A DNA stretch of 64,000 bases from positions 1 to 64,000 of the forward strand of contig JADQWC010000630.1 of assembly GCA_017979445.1 (NCBI GenBank), written 5' to 3'. This document shows positions 1 to 11,640 of this stretch, piece by piece. How positions within the stretch are numbered: position 1 is the first letter of the stretch; every line of letters starts with the position of its first letter. The notes beneath the pieces are model-generated. The model worked only from the letters and a program-made list of their open reading frames with translations, was not told where the DNA came from and made no database searches. The translations under genes were made by a program, and so were the position numbers. Origin of the DNA: Akebia trifoliata. Taxonomy: Eukaryota > Streptophyta > Magnoliopsida > Ranunculales > Lardizabalaceae.

Positions 1-1346
1 TTGTTTGTTTCTAAATTGAAGATGAAGTTATTTTATTTTATTTTATTTTGAATTTGTCAAAGTCGTGGCTAGATTCTGACTCCTTTTGGATTGAAGTTAT
101 TGAAACAGTGCATCATGATTCTCATCTTCACAGATTTAAATGCCAAATGAATAGTTGATGATGATTTTGTACTTTTGATCATTCTTTTCTTGCCAATAAA
201 TAATAAATATTAGTGGTTTTTCTCCCTTCCCTGTCAGTAGTACTTTAAAAATGGGTTGAGTTTTGATTGCATTTTAGGCTGCTTCCCCCTTTCTAGATTT
301 CCTTTGGAGTTGGTTTATTATACAAGGCCTTCATACTCCCTAGATTTGCATATTAAAATAGACCGACCGACCAGACCAGTATCCAATTTAAACTTGAATG
401 ATAAAAGCCTAACCGCTGTGTGAAATTAGTGATATTTGGTTTATACCCCCTTGATCGAAGGTTTATATATATATAAATGCTGGTTCATCATGAATATATG
501 CTTAAAAAAAAAACACGTTGAATTGATGACATTGTTGAGAAAGAATGGCTTTTCCTAGATGAAATGAAACATTTGATTCATGTAACAGGAGGAAGACATG
601 TGTCCATGAAAGAGGGATTAAGTGGAACATAATTGATTGGGTGGGTAGAGAGTCGTAAGAACACTTGGTTTTCCTTTACTTTCTTTGGGGCTGGGGTTGG
701 GGTTGGGCACCTATAAAATCTAAGACTTACTCCTTTTTCTACATTTTCTTTTTACAAATACCTTTTTTTCTAGAAAATTATTATGACATATTATACAATT
801 GGGACATCAAAACAAAGCTGAATTAGTACAATCATACAATCAATTGGCCTTGTTCTTCTTCACAGACCAGAAAATTAATTACACTTGAGATCTCTGTAGC
901 TCTTGAATTCGATTGGGTATGGTGGAATCAAACACAAGGCTCTGTGGATTCTCTGCATATGCTACATGGTATGCACACACGCACGCCTGAGGCCATGTCA
1001 TGCCAATCCGACTCTGCAATGCAAATCACCAATTTACACTCAAATTTAATGGGAGCCAAGACCATATGTGGTTTTTGGTCTGCTTCCACTTGCTTCATCC
1101 AATCCAACTCTTTTAATCATATATATATATATATGGAGAATTACCTAACAAATCAAATGTCTTACTAATTATTTAAAAAATACTAATATTTTATAATGAA
1201 TTTTTTTTTATGTTGGACCATCCATCCAATGTTTTACATTGTATTTAAATTTATATAAATTAAATAAAAAACCCCAAAAATTCTCCTCTACTCATCAGGG
1301 CATTTGGGAATTTTCATCAATCATATTCATAAAATAACATAATTGT
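1..1346. other. AT-rich stretch without a recognisable gene
   Basis: No convincing coding sequence on either strand. It lies downstream (in gene orientation) of the last visible exon of the minus-strand choline-transporter-like gene, so it may be intron or 3' flank. I looked on the minus strand for a short terminal exon with the usual C-terminal residues of that family and did not find one. The small open frame at 944-1168 has no recognisable motif. Confidence 0.5.
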
Positions 1347-1669
1347 TTTCATATATATATATATTTATAGATATATATGAGGAAATCATCCTCATAAAAA
1401 ATCAACAAATTCTGAAATTTCTAACCTTATTTTATAAGATGAAGAATCGTGAACCGTCAATTTTTACTGTTAGTTTGTAATCACTTTTCATGGGGTTAGA
1501 AGTTTCAGAATTGACTAATTTTTTGTGAGGATGATCTACTAATTATAGAGATCATCTTCACAAAAATCATTCCATTCGAAACTTTTTACTTAAATAAGAT
1601 AAAACTTTCTCTAGAATGTTGGTTAGGATTTTGTCAAAAGAAACCCGCTCTATATATATATATATATAT
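1347..1669. mobile_element. Foldback MITE in a TA microsatellite (copy 1)
   Basis: An inverted repeat is visible: the arm near 1383-1430 (AAATCATCCTCATAAAAAAT, then a stretch ending TTTCTAACC) is the reverse complement of the arm near 1494-1541 (GGTTAGAAGTTTC ... TTTTTTGTGAGGATGATCT). It continues to about 1640 and is bounded on both sides by (TA)n. There is no coding capacity. The same arm sequence recurs at 2160-2541 and inside 6191-6625, so this is a small family of non-autonomous DNA elements. Superfamily not determined. Confidence 0.65.
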
Positions 1670-2124
1670 CATTATAATTAACTAGTTTTTTTTTTTTTTA
1701 ATTTTAAAATTACCTCGTTGTTAGATTGGTGAAATTAGCTTTAGTCTGTTGTAAAATGCAAGACTAGGTTCACCGCCTTGATCATATAAGTGGACATTCA
1801 TTGTGTTTTATTGATGTTTTAAAGCTGAAATTTTGATTTTTATCAAAATGTTCTTTAAATAATTAAATTACTAAATCAAAATTTGAAAAGTCAAAATTTC
1901 AACGTGTATCGTCAAGAAAAAGTAACCTTGATTCACGGCCAAAGGGGTAAACCTAATCTTGTAGCATGTAACGGGGTCAACTAATTTTACGTCAAGAAAA
2001 AGTAACCTAACCTTCTAAAATAAAATAAAAAATTCGTTCGACTGAATTTTTAAAAATGACACGTGCATTTTGACTTGATTGGGATTATGAGTTGACTCAG
2101 TAAGTTGGTTCAAATGAGTTTTAA

Positions 2125-2130
<6 letters not shown>

Positions 2131-2163
<33 letters not shown>

Positions 2164-2538
2164 GTCGGGTTCCTGCAACACACATTGCGACACACATATA
2201 GACAACGTGTTTGTCTTATATGGGCAAAAATGTTTGGAATGGGCTGATTTTTTGTGAGGATGATCTCTATGATGAGAGAATCATCCTGGCAAAAATCATC
2301 AAATTCCAAAACTTCTAACCCCATCAAAATTGATTTACAAAAATTGGACGGTCTATAATTTTTCAACAAAAATCGGACGGTCTAGAAGTTTTGGAATGGG
2401 ATGATTTTTTGCCAGGATGATCCCCTCACCATAGAGATCATCCTCACAAAAAATCAGCCCATTCCAAACATTTTTGCCCATATAAGACAAAACGCGTTGT
2501 CTATATGGTTGTCTATATGATTGTCGTTTGAACCTGAT

Positions 2539-2578
<40 letters not shown>
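2131..2578. mobile_element. Foldback MITE in a TA microsatellite (copy 2), inside the gene's intron
   Basis: The arms at about 2195-2300 and 2400-2507 are nearly perfect reverse complements for about 100 bp (left arm contains GACAACGTGTTTGTCTTATA; right arm contains TATAAGACAAAACGCGTTGT). Outside the arms are (TA)n tracts at 2131-2160 and 2541-2578. The outermost bases GGTCGGGTTC (2162-2171) pair with GAACCTGATCC (2530-2540), suggesting the element spans the whole interval between the two TA tracts. The (TA)n tract begins 26 bp after the splice donor of exon 2 of the choline-transporter-like gene. No coding potential. Confidence 0.75.
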
Positions 2579-2581
<3 letters not shown>

Positions 2582-2605
2582 AGAAAATATGGGTTGAAAC
2601 TTTAC

Positions 2606-4251
2606 CGTGAAATAACCAATGAAGAAGGCACAGATGGAGAGTTGAGTAGCATAGGTCTTGTCGATTGCAAGAGCCCAGGATCCAGCCACAAGTGTGCACA
2701 ATGACCCACTTGCCGATCCACACATAAAGCAAAACGACCCGGTGAGCTCTGACTCAATCAACGATTTCATCCTAACTCGTTCAAACATCTCCCACGTATC
2801 AACTGATGCCCTCACAAATCCCTTACCATACACACCCACATGCACGAACCCCCACCGATTTCCATACGCCACAATTCTTTCTGCCACACCAGCGTAACAA
2901 TCTGCACAAGAAAACATGAACTCATCCGTGTCACCTGCAACTGAACTCATCGCACGTGCCGATCCCCATATAAACCCAATAATAGGTTCAAGAACAGATC
3001 CGAGACAAACACTACCCATCATCATCACGGAGAAATCCACACGTGTACCAATCTCTATCCTTCGTGTGAAATACATATAAGCCTCCCTCGAGATTGTTAC
3101 ATGCAATACGTTCCTAATAACGTGCATAGTCCATGCAAGACTTAAAAAAAGAAACACAAAGACGAAAAGTGAGAAGAATCGGATCCGGGTATGGGTATTG
3201 GTAGCACTTCCTATACCCGAAACCGTTAAACAGGAATAAATGGTGCCAATGAGAAGAGAAATAGTGAGCGAACTTGTAGCACCAAGAGAAGGTGCAGAGA
3301 GAGAAACTGATAGAATTTGATTGGCATGATCGACACGTGGCACGACCCAACATGCGTAAAGGGATTGAAAGAGGGCAAAGATGAGTGCAAAAGCAGCTGC
3401 AGAGAAACTTCCAGCATTGCCAATGGAGAGAAGTAGAATGGCAACCGCGAATGTTAATGAAGGGCTAAGCCAAAAGGCAGCTTTTAGGGTTTTGGAGGGG
3501 TTGTATCTGGTGGCACATTGCCATAAGAAGGCTGTAATGGCGGCACATGCTGATGAAGTAAGGAGTGGTGGGTACCAATGGAGGGGGCGAAAGTGAAAGT
3601 GAAAGTGGTAGGTTGTGGTGGTGGTCAAGCTGTGGACTGTGAAGAAGATTATTAAGATGGTGGTTAAGAAAAGGTGGAGGTAGAAGAGGAGGAGAAAGAG
3701 TTTGCTGGAAAAATTCCTGGCCACCACGGTCTCTGTTGTTTTGAGGTGGGAGATGGGTTCTTGGTCCTGCTCCTGCTCCTGCTAAACAAAAATAAATTAA
3801 TATTTAAAATTGATAAAAATTAATTACAAGTTCTTGAAGAGATTATTTAAAATAAAAAAAAAGATTTGGGTTAGAGATCTTCTTGTCCATGAATAATCCT
3901 TCTATTGTGATTTAAAAAAAAAAATCAATGCTAAATATGATTACTAGAATACTTTGAACTAATCTAAATTATCCAATAAAGAAAAAAATATGAATGAGTG
4001 AAAGAAAGACAAGAATCAGAGACAAATAAACATAAGAGATGGTAGAAAGAAAGAGAGAGAAAACCAACCTTAATGGGGGGGCTAATCTTCTTATTGCTTC
4101 TGATGCTGCTTCTGGGATTTTTTGATGAATGAAAATGTTGCTGCTCTTGTTTCTCTGTTGGTGGCATTTGAGTTTGGATTGGCAGAGAAGCCGTAGTAGT
4201 AGTAGAAGAAGAAGAAGAAGAAGTGGCGTTAGAATGCTTGATTTCAGCCAT
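2606..4251 (-). CDS. Choline transporter-like (CTL/PNS1, SLC44-type) membrane protein; terminal exon not found
   Basis: The gene is spliced. Exon 1 is 4251-4069 (ATG at 4251, 61 codons, Ser/Thr/Gln-rich and predicted cytosolic) and ends ATTAAG before a GT donor at 4068-4067. Exon 2 is 3781-2606 (392 codons), after a TTTGTTTAG acceptor at 3783-3782, and ends ACG before a GTAAAG donor at 2605. Both exons are a whole number of codons, so the frame is continuous for 453 residues. Exon 2 encodes about eight to nine hydrophobic segments (first near residues 89-110). Its C-terminal part, with SREAYMYFTRR, the Cys/Gly-rich DCYAGVAERIVAYGNRWGF region and SICAFFIGYFT, resembles the plant plasma-membrane choline-transporter family (PNS1-like). 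Family members continue for a few tens of residues after this point; that exon is not recognisable in the window and may lie left of base 1. The likely role is choline or other small-solute transport; this is inferred from the family only. The reading frame is clean, so the gene looks functional as far as it is visible. Confidence 0.85.
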
Positions 4252-5105
4252 GTGATGCTCACTGCTTCTTTAATTCTTTCTTTCTCTATTTGATATCTGA
4301 TGATTAGGATTTTCTTTCACTTTCTTGGAGACTACGATTCAGAAAAATTAAACAAATACCAAATGTCTCTGGTCTTCCTTTAATATTAAATAATAAAAGT
4401 CTTACTTAGTCCACCATCCATTTTCTTTCTTCAAATTAACTTCTTTAACAAGAATAAGTTACTTCAAGTATTCAAATTTTAATGAATCGTGCTGGGGTGA
4501 TACAAGGGTGACAAAAACTCGTGGTATCGTGCACATTACCGTAGATACTTTTCCGCGAGATACGAGTAATGTGTGTGCGCCACCACATCATTTTTTGTCA
4601 CGTTTGTGTCTACGTTTGTATCATTCCTGCATTTTCCAATTTTAATTTAAAAATTTAAGTCAAATTTAGTGTCAACATCGTTGGACACAGAGTATCCATC
4701 CAACATAGAGAGAGAGAGTTAATGGGCAAATGATATCCCTAAAAAACTTGTATTGATCAGATCAGGGTGTTAGGGTGTTCGTGTAGTAGACATTAAGTGT
4801 CCAACGTCGATGCACCCCTAAAAAAATAGTTGTTAGTTGGGATGACACGTAGAGGATAATAAAGAAGTCAGCCATGGTGACGTGAAGACGGAAGGAAGGC
4901 TCTTCAAATCAAATAGCTGGTGAGGTAATTTGGGCTGGAAATGCGTTTGGTTAGGTTCAATTGTTCTGTTGGTAACTGAATTTTGTTTCTCTGTTTCCAG
5001 CTTTTCTTGTGTTTGTTTATTATGTGAGTCAGAACATAACCATAGTTTTTTAAACTTTTTTTAAAAAAAAAAAAAAATTTTAAAACAGAGTTTCTATTGA
5101 CACCC
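4252..5105. other. 5' flank of the choline-transporter-like gene; no gene seen
   Basis: Upstream of the start codon at 4251 (to the right, minus-strand gene) is a CT-rich leader read on the minus strand. AT-rich TATA-like sequence occurs at about 4380-4400 (TTATTTAATATTAAAGG on the minus strand), which could be the core promoter, but this is weak. No other coding or RNA feature was recognised. Confidence 0.35.
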
Positions 5106-5275
5106 CAACTTTTAATTACAATAGACCAAACTTAATATCCACATCACTTTGATTTGAAAACGATTGTTGTGTTATATAATAAGTAAAAGTCAACTTTTAA
5201 TTACAACAGACCAAACTTAATATCCACATCACTTTGATTTGAAAACGATTGTTGTGTTATATAATAAGTAAAAGT
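5106..5275. repeat. Two-copy 85-bp tandem duplication
   Basis: 5106-5190 and 5191-5275 are almost identical direct copies, with one visible difference (ACAATAGACC versus ACAACAGACC). The near-identity points to a recent duplication. No gene lies within it. Confidence 0.9.
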
Positions 5276-5715
5276 TGATGCAAAATAAAATAAAATTAAA
5301 GAATCGTATTAAACTCACTTGAGAAAGGTCAGTCAAAAAGTAAAACTTTCCTCTTGTTTGTATCTCAGGGAAAAGATCTATGGCTATGTGCGTGTATGCC
5401 ACGTCAGTTGAGAGTGAATTTTGAGTCAAAATGAAAACTTGGATGAGTCTACTTAATATGATTATTATGAGATGATGACTCGTCCCCCAACTCTACAGAA
5501 CCAACTTGGAAAATATTCTTCTTGTCAACTTGAAAATATATTGATCCGGAACTCAACTGATTTTATTTGGCTGTATATGGTGCAATGTTATTTTATATCG
5601 TCTATTTGTTTTTGAATTTTGAAACCATACATGGCCACAGGGCCAGCTCAATACAAGTTAATCGATAAACAAAAATAACCAAAATTTTAAATAATCTTGC
5701 AAAAACTAAAACTAA

Positions 5716-6899
5716 AGTGCTGTTTGTTAAACTGAAAAAAATAAGTGCTAAATAGCATTAAGCGCTGAATTTAAGTGCTGAAAAAGTTGTTTGTTTAGAT
5801 GCTGAATCATATTTATTACACATTGCTGAACTGGTAAATTATCTTTATTACCTTTACAATCATATTATACATTGTTTGCATGTTTCAAATGCCAATTTCT
5901 TATCAAATACAATAAAATATATGACTTCTTATAAAATTAAAATACAATTTATTTTTAAATAATAAATAATACTCAAATCTTCAATTTATAAATAATAATT
6001 TCTATTTATAAAAGCCCACAAATTTCAGATTAAAAATAATAATGTCATACAAGTCACAAAAATTTGAAATCAACATTAAAATAGCTTAATTTTAGATGAA
6101 TAATTTTCGATGGAAATGAAGGATGTGTAATTATAAAAGCACCCTATGAATTAATAAGGGCAACCCACATCATAGCGAAATTTTTATTGTTTTATATAGG
6201 TTAAAGTTTTTGGAATGAGCAAATTTTTAGTGAGAATGGTCTATATGGTCTAGAGATCATCCTTACCAAAAATAGTCCATTTTGAAACTTCTAACTCGAC
6301 AAAAATAGTTTTCAAAAAAAAAAAAAAAAGGGACGATTTATGGTTATTGAACTTGTTTTGATAGAGTTAGAAGTTTCAGGATATGCTGATTTTTTGTTAG
6401 AGATCATCCTCATCAAAAATCAACTTATTCCAAAACTTTTAACCTATATAAGACAAAATAATTTAGCTATGGTGTGGGTTTATTAATTTGTGGGGTGCTT
6501 ATATACTAATGAGAAGATCATCCTCACCAAAAATCTACTCATTCCAAAACTTTTAACCCATATAAGACAAAATAATTTAGCCATGGTGTGGATTTATTAA
6601 TTTGTGGGGTGTTTATATACTTATCCATAGGATATAAGAGGTAATATCTTTTTAAAAAGAAAGGCATACTTGTCCATGCTTAAAAAAATGAAGGGCATAC
6701 TTGTCCGTGTCGAAAAAACGAAGTGCTTACCGCTTCAGCACTTTTTTTCAGCATCAAAATAGTGCTGAATTTTTTTCACTTATTTTCAGCAATAAGCGCT
6801 GAAAATATAGAGTAAACAAACGTGCTATTTTAACAAAAAGTGCTGAATTTAATTTTTTTCAGTAATAAGCGCTGAAAAATAGCGCAAACAAACACTGCC
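5716..6899. mobile_element. Tourist-like (PIF/Harbinger) non-autonomous element
   Basis: The left end AGTGCTGTTTGTT (5716-5728) and the right end AACAAACACTGCC (6887-6899) are imperfect inverted repeats. They are flanked by the trinucleotide TAA on both sides (5713-5715 and 6900-6902), the target duplication expected of PIF/Harbinger. Subterminal GTGCTGAA / TTCAGCAC motifs are repeated at both ends. There is no transposase frame. The element contains a second MITE (6191-6625), which explains part of its length. Confidence 0.65.
6191..6625. mobile_element. MITE of the TA-microsatellite foldback family, nested and partly duplicated
   Basis: It shares the arm sequences of the copies at 1347-1669 and 2131-2578 (GATCATCCT followed by CCAAAAAT, and ATTCCAAAACTTTTAACC followed by ATATAAGACAAAA). 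The right side carries a tandem duplication of about 114 bp (roughly 6398-6511 and 6512-6625), visible as two copies of GACAAAATAATTTAGC with ATGGTGTGG. It lies inside the Tourist-like element, so it inserted later than that element. Confidence 0.6.
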
Positions 6900-6902
6900 T
6901 AA

Positions 6903-8588
6903 GTAAAAATAGCCTACTTCAAAAATTCTAAATACAACAAAAATCTTTCCATGTTGTCTTACAATTGAAAACAATTGGTATTTTCTATTTTTTTTTTATA
7001 AAAAAAATATTCTTTTATTTTCATAGGTAAGAGAGTCCACTAAAAATTATTTACAACTTAATATTTTCAAGGGATCGACTAGTATGCACTCCAATGCCTA
7101 ATCTTTTAGGGTTTAAGCTTTATTTTAACTTATAACTTCGTATTATTTGCTCATGCTCTAGCTTGATCGTGTTTTGTGATTGATTTTGTTTCTGTTCTCT
7201 TTGGCTCCAATTAAAATTTTGTAAAATTGATTCTAAATGAAAAAATATTTCTTACAAAAATTATTGAACTAGCACTAATTTCTTTGGACATAGTTGAGGA
7301 AGAACAAAAAAAAAAAAAAGTGTTCAATATTTTTTTAATTATTTTTGGAGTGAAATCATCTAGATGGAGTGCAAAGGGGGATTTTTAAGTGATGGAGTAA
7401 AATTGGTAAGGGGCGGTATGCACTCACAACAAAATTTTAGGTTTTAAGCAGGGTTCAAAAACCGTCGCAAATACCAAAATTACCGCCGCTATTATCAATA
7501 GTGATGGCCAAGGTATAGTGGTGGTTAAAAACCACCTTTAGTGACGGTAGTGGCCGTCGCTAATTAATTTTTATTATCGTATACAATTTGAATGCCTATA
7601 GTGGTGGTAATGGCCGTCGCTAATAAGGTTTTTTATTTTAAAATTATTTGTAATTAAATACCTATTTTTATACAACATGTTAATTAAGCACAATTACTTA
7701 GTAAGTTAAATTAGTTAAGAGACAAGTATAATAAATAATAAGTCAATTGAGTTAAGAGTCAATGCTTATAAATCCATGTTTGTCACTCAAAAAATAAAAA
7801 CTATCATTCATGGTTGTTATTGCGGGCACTAATCATTGTCGGGCTAATTGTATTGCTCATCAACCTATAATTTGCATACATTAATCAAATTAATCATATC
7901 AATCAATAATTATTTATTAGCAAAATATTTTGAAATACAACATATTCAATTATCAGTGAGAATTTACCTTTCTCATTAGGGTAGTGATCAAATAATTTAC
8001 TAGGAGTTGGTCTTAGGCTGACATTACGAACACGACCATATCTATCAGGACTCAAGTTTCTTAGTATACTTCCTACGATGAAGGGTGAAGTTTTAGAGTA
8101 ACATTTTCAATGATTAGATACAAAAAAGAGCACAAAAAAATAAATAAAATTGAAGCTGACATTGTATATGAGGCTTATTTATGCATCTAGAATGGTATGA
8201 AACGGTATCTACTAATGTCGCAGTTAAGGGTATGAAAACCTCCTTCTAAATGTTTTGCGGGACAAAAAATACAGTAAATCATTTGCAAAATTATATGACT
8301 ATCAGATAATCAGCCCTTGTTTCCAAATCACAATTATCTGAAAGCAAGAGAGGATAGAAAATGTGAGCTATCCAGCCAAAACATAACGAGATTCCTAAGA
8401 AAGTCTCATGTTTAACGAAACTACACTATAAATAAGGGGGGTGGTAGTCGATTCAAACCATAGATAACCATCTATATTTCAATCAATAGTGTCAGTATTT
8501 AGATCGCATTATGATGAAGTGTGTAAATAAATGGATTAACTCTCTCCAAATGCCAACATTTAAGGTAAAGTAAAACCTCATATATTAC
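6903..8588. other. Gene-poor AT-rich intergenic DNA
   Basis: No coding region recognised. Between about 7449 and 7640 there are repeated GCCGTCGCTAA / GTGGTGGT / GTGACGG motifs in both orientations. They resemble subterminal repeats of CACTA-type DNA transposons, but no CACTA terminus could be placed, so this is only noted here. Confidence 0.4.
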
Positions 8589-8674
8589 CTCAGCTACTTC
8601 ATTCCCGAAATGCCTCTGGATTTTTGCCATCAACATATGGTCCTTACTTGAGCATAGCAAATTAAACACAGCTC
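8589..8674 (-). pseudogene. Orphan exon resembling the C-terminal part of a DEAD-box RNA helicase
   Basis: On the minus strand an 86-nt segment is bounded by an acceptor (GGTTTTGCAG, ending 8675) and a donor (GAG before GTAATA at 8588). It is open in one frame and encodes AVFNLLCSSKDHMLMAKIQR followed by HFGNEVAE, preceded by a split Gly codon. That matches the 'GRKG-A-FN' helicase C-terminal region and the following helix in plant DEAD-box proteins. No neighbouring helicase exons, including the diagnostic HRxGRxGR motif, were found on either side. It is either a transposed gene fragment or one exon of a gene with unusually long introns. No stop interrupts it. Confidence 0.4.
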
Positions 8675-8696
8675 CTGCAAAACCAAATTCAACCAT

Positions 8697-9260
8697 TTGT
8701 TGTTAGCTTTATAACATAATTAATAGATGAATTAAGACCATGGTTTAAAATATCCTTTTGAGAAAAACAGGGCATAAAATGAGACTTCATACCCTATTAA
8801 GAAAGGAGTTGCATAGTTTTTTTCAAGCAACAATTAACAATCCTACAGAGACAAATCTACTCTTAATCACTCATGCACCATTGAAACTATTCATTCTATA
8901 GTCTATGATGAAAATAACATGAGAGACACGTTGTTCTTTATTTTTTTTCCCGTCGGTTCACATTGTTTTGTGTTTCTTTCCGTCTTTGATGTATCTGTCT
9001 TATACATATTAGATGGTTTTTGATTGACTCAACTTCTCCTTAGCCTTCCCCAATCTCACCAACCTAACCTTCTACCACAACCAATAACACAAACTTCCAT
9101 CAAAGCTTGTGATTTCCTGGAAAATTACTGCCAAAGAAATGGATTCTAAATAGAAACAAAAGAATAATAATGTAAAGGCCAACCTTAAACAAGATTGCAA
9201 AAAGTCTTACATAACCTACATATCATCATAGCTGCTTATGTTCATCTGTATGATCAAATC
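8697..9260. other. Intergenic, nothing recognised
   Basis: AT-rich DNA without open frames of note, RNA genes or clear repeats. Confidence 0.4.
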
Positions 9261-9478
9261 GTGATAATTTGACTCCCCCACGTGGCATACTCAATCAACT
9301 CCCCTGATGTAGGGTGTGCCACAACCATAGATTTCCTTTCATCAGGATACACAACTGCACAAAGTTATGGGGATCTGCGGTTGTGTATCTTGTGGCAAAA
9401 AAGTCTATGGTTCTGACACACCCCACCCACGTTAGGGGAATCGATTGAGTATGCCACATGGGGGAGTCATATTATCAC
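9261..9478. mobile_element. Foldback MITE with about 95-bp inverted arms
   Basis: GTGATAATTTGACTCCCCCA at 9261 is the inverted copy of the right end TGGGGGAGTCATATTATCAC (ending 9478). Pairing continues inward through GTGGCATACTCAATC / GATTGAGTATGCCAC, GGTGTGCCA / TGACACACC-like and ACCATAGA / TCTATGGT blocks towards the middle near 9370. There is no coding capacity and no clear target duplication. It is unrelated to the TA-microsatellite family. Confidence 0.8.
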
Positions 9479-10579
9479 CAGTCATCCACTATATATCCCT
9501 TACATTAAAGTAGCTAGGAATATCATGGACCTTCCCTTAGGTTCAAATTCCACTAGCATTAAATTATTGAACTCATTAAAAAATAACAAAAACAGACCTG
9601 CAACTGAGAATAGAAATGGTATTTTCTTTTTTGACAAACTAGAAGTTAACAATAATAGGCTAAATTACTAAGTTGTGTTGTGTGTGATCATGACACTCCT
9701 ATCCATATATGAAACAAAAATGCTAAATAATTGAGGATAATGAGAATGCATTGTGCTACTCAAACAATTTTTACTCGGGTCATTTAGGAGTGTTTTGGTG
9801 CCTTGTCGTAAATAATGCTACAAAAGGGTAAGAACTTTTTGGACACATTCTCTAAAGACTATATGCCAAAATAAGATAATATTTTTTTGTGACAATCATA
9901 AAAAAAAAGAGGGGGGGGGGGGGGGGGGGGAGGGATGTGCTAACAAAATTACTAAACATATAACCACCACGATGGGGAAAGCAAATATCTGCTTTTGATG
10001 AGAATACAATTGTGCAATAGTATTTGGCCTCTTGAATCAGGAGCATTAATATTAGCAAAATTAAATAAAAACTAGTAAATGATAACCAAATTAAGATTTT
10101 AAATTAGCAATGTACAAATGGGTGCTCTATAAAGCAAGATGTGATAGTTTATATTGGACAAAATATTTGAAATAATGGGAGGATACTTTAAGTTCAAGTT
10201 GATATCCCCTTTAGTGTACCATGGACGCTCAAACTCAAATGGCCCTTAATCAAACCATGATTTGTTTAGGTTAAAATGAAACCAATCAGATTATAATCTA
10301 CAACAATACTAAAAATATTGGTCCTTGAGACATAAAATCAAGGGCTCCCTCAACATTCAAACACTAGGATACCTAAACAAACATGGTAAACCCATCAACG
10401 CTCCGAGCCATCTAATATGCATGTCTAAAAGGTCGGGTTCTGGTTTATGGAGCATAGGTTCTTGTAAACCAAAATAAACAAATGTTCGGGCATATTAACA
10501 TACCAGCCATAAGACATTTTTAACAAAACTTACCATCATGTACAATGTTGTCATAGGCATTACATACAATACTCCCATC
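9479..10579. other. Intergenic DNA left of the retrotransposon cluster
   Basis: No gene recognised. A run of exactly 20 G residues lies at 9911-9930 (listed separately). The left boundary of the LTR-retrotransposon block is at 10580. Confidence 0.4.
9911..9930 (+). repeat. G20 homopolymer
   Basis: Twenty uninterrupted G residues directly after an A-rich run, so a purine-only tract of about 30 bases on the plus strand. It could form a G-quadruplex, and its length is likely to be unstable or mis-assembled. Confidence 0.9.
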
Positions 10580-11640
10580 TGTAGACACCTCATTTTTGCA
10601 TATGCCTAATTCGAAAATTCGTCATCCTATTTTCGTGTAATCCTAATGATGAACGTAAAGAATTCGAAGGCTTATTAGTACTATCCCTGATTCCTTCCGT
10701 TTCTAGTATTTTTAGCTTCCTACTCTCTACAACTCGACATAAAAATTTACGCACGCTTAGGATTATTACAACTTTTATCCGATTTAGTAAGCACGTACGT
10801 TTAGGTTCGCTACACAGTTTAATAACTTAGAGGCCTCGTTACGCTAGAAAAACATGACTTTAAGAGTTAGAAATAATCACGTTGAAATTGAAAGAAATCT
10901 CATGCCAAAATTCAAAAAAATCTACAAAAATCATCAAAATGACAAAAATATCCCTCATAAATGTTGGACCTCTGAAAAATCTCGAAAGTACTTCCATTGC
11001 ATTCAGAATATGATTTTGAGTATAATGGACCCAAATTGACAAAAATAGAAAAAATTTAGAAAAAATCATAAAAATAACCAAAATACCCTTCAATGTCTAA
11101 CTTTGACTTAGAGACCTTGATAGGCAAACATGATAAAAAATCAAAATCAAATTTAAATTCGAAATCAATTTATAAATCTAATCTAATAAAAATAAAATTT
11201 AAATTAAAAATCAAACAATTAAAATTCAAATCAAAATCAAATTAAAAATTAAATTAAAATTTAATCAAGCAATCAAATTAAATCAAAATCAACTTTAAGT
11301 TCAAATTAAAAATTACTCAACCAATTGAAAGGTAAAAGCAAATTAAAAATTAAAAATCAATCAACCAATAAATTCAAAATTAAAATCCAATTGACTAATT
11401 AAAGCAAGATTAAAATCAAATTCCAACCGACCAACAGATCGATTAAAAATTCAATCAATTAATCAAATTCAAATCCAATCGACAAAACCAAAAATTGACC
11501 AATCAGATAAAAATAAAAATTAAAACTAACCTACTAAATTAAAATTGAAAATCCAATCAATGGATCATTAAGGTGAGTAGCTTGGGATCGTTACTCCTAT
11601 TTTCTTAAAAGTGGAAAAAAAAAAGAGAAACAAAGAAAAT
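10580..11640 (+). repeat. Tat-A 5' LTR, 3'-truncated
   Basis: Homologous to 15293-16430. It begins TGTAGACACC and runs through an A-rich, low-complexity section (about 11120-11560) of AAATCAAATT-type words. Similarity with the other LTR fades at about 11640 and the rest of the LTR (about 1.8 kb) is absent. A TATA-like CTATAAAAAGAG occurs at about 11654. Confidence 0.75.

Noticed and set aside
2015..2732. Minus-strand open frames with long Tyr-Ile tails
   Set aside because: They are translated (TA)n tracts and MITE arms.
7449..7640. CACTA transposon end suspected from GCCGTCGCTAA repeats
   Set aside because: No CACTA terminus or 3-bp target duplication could be placed; only mentioned under the intergenic region.
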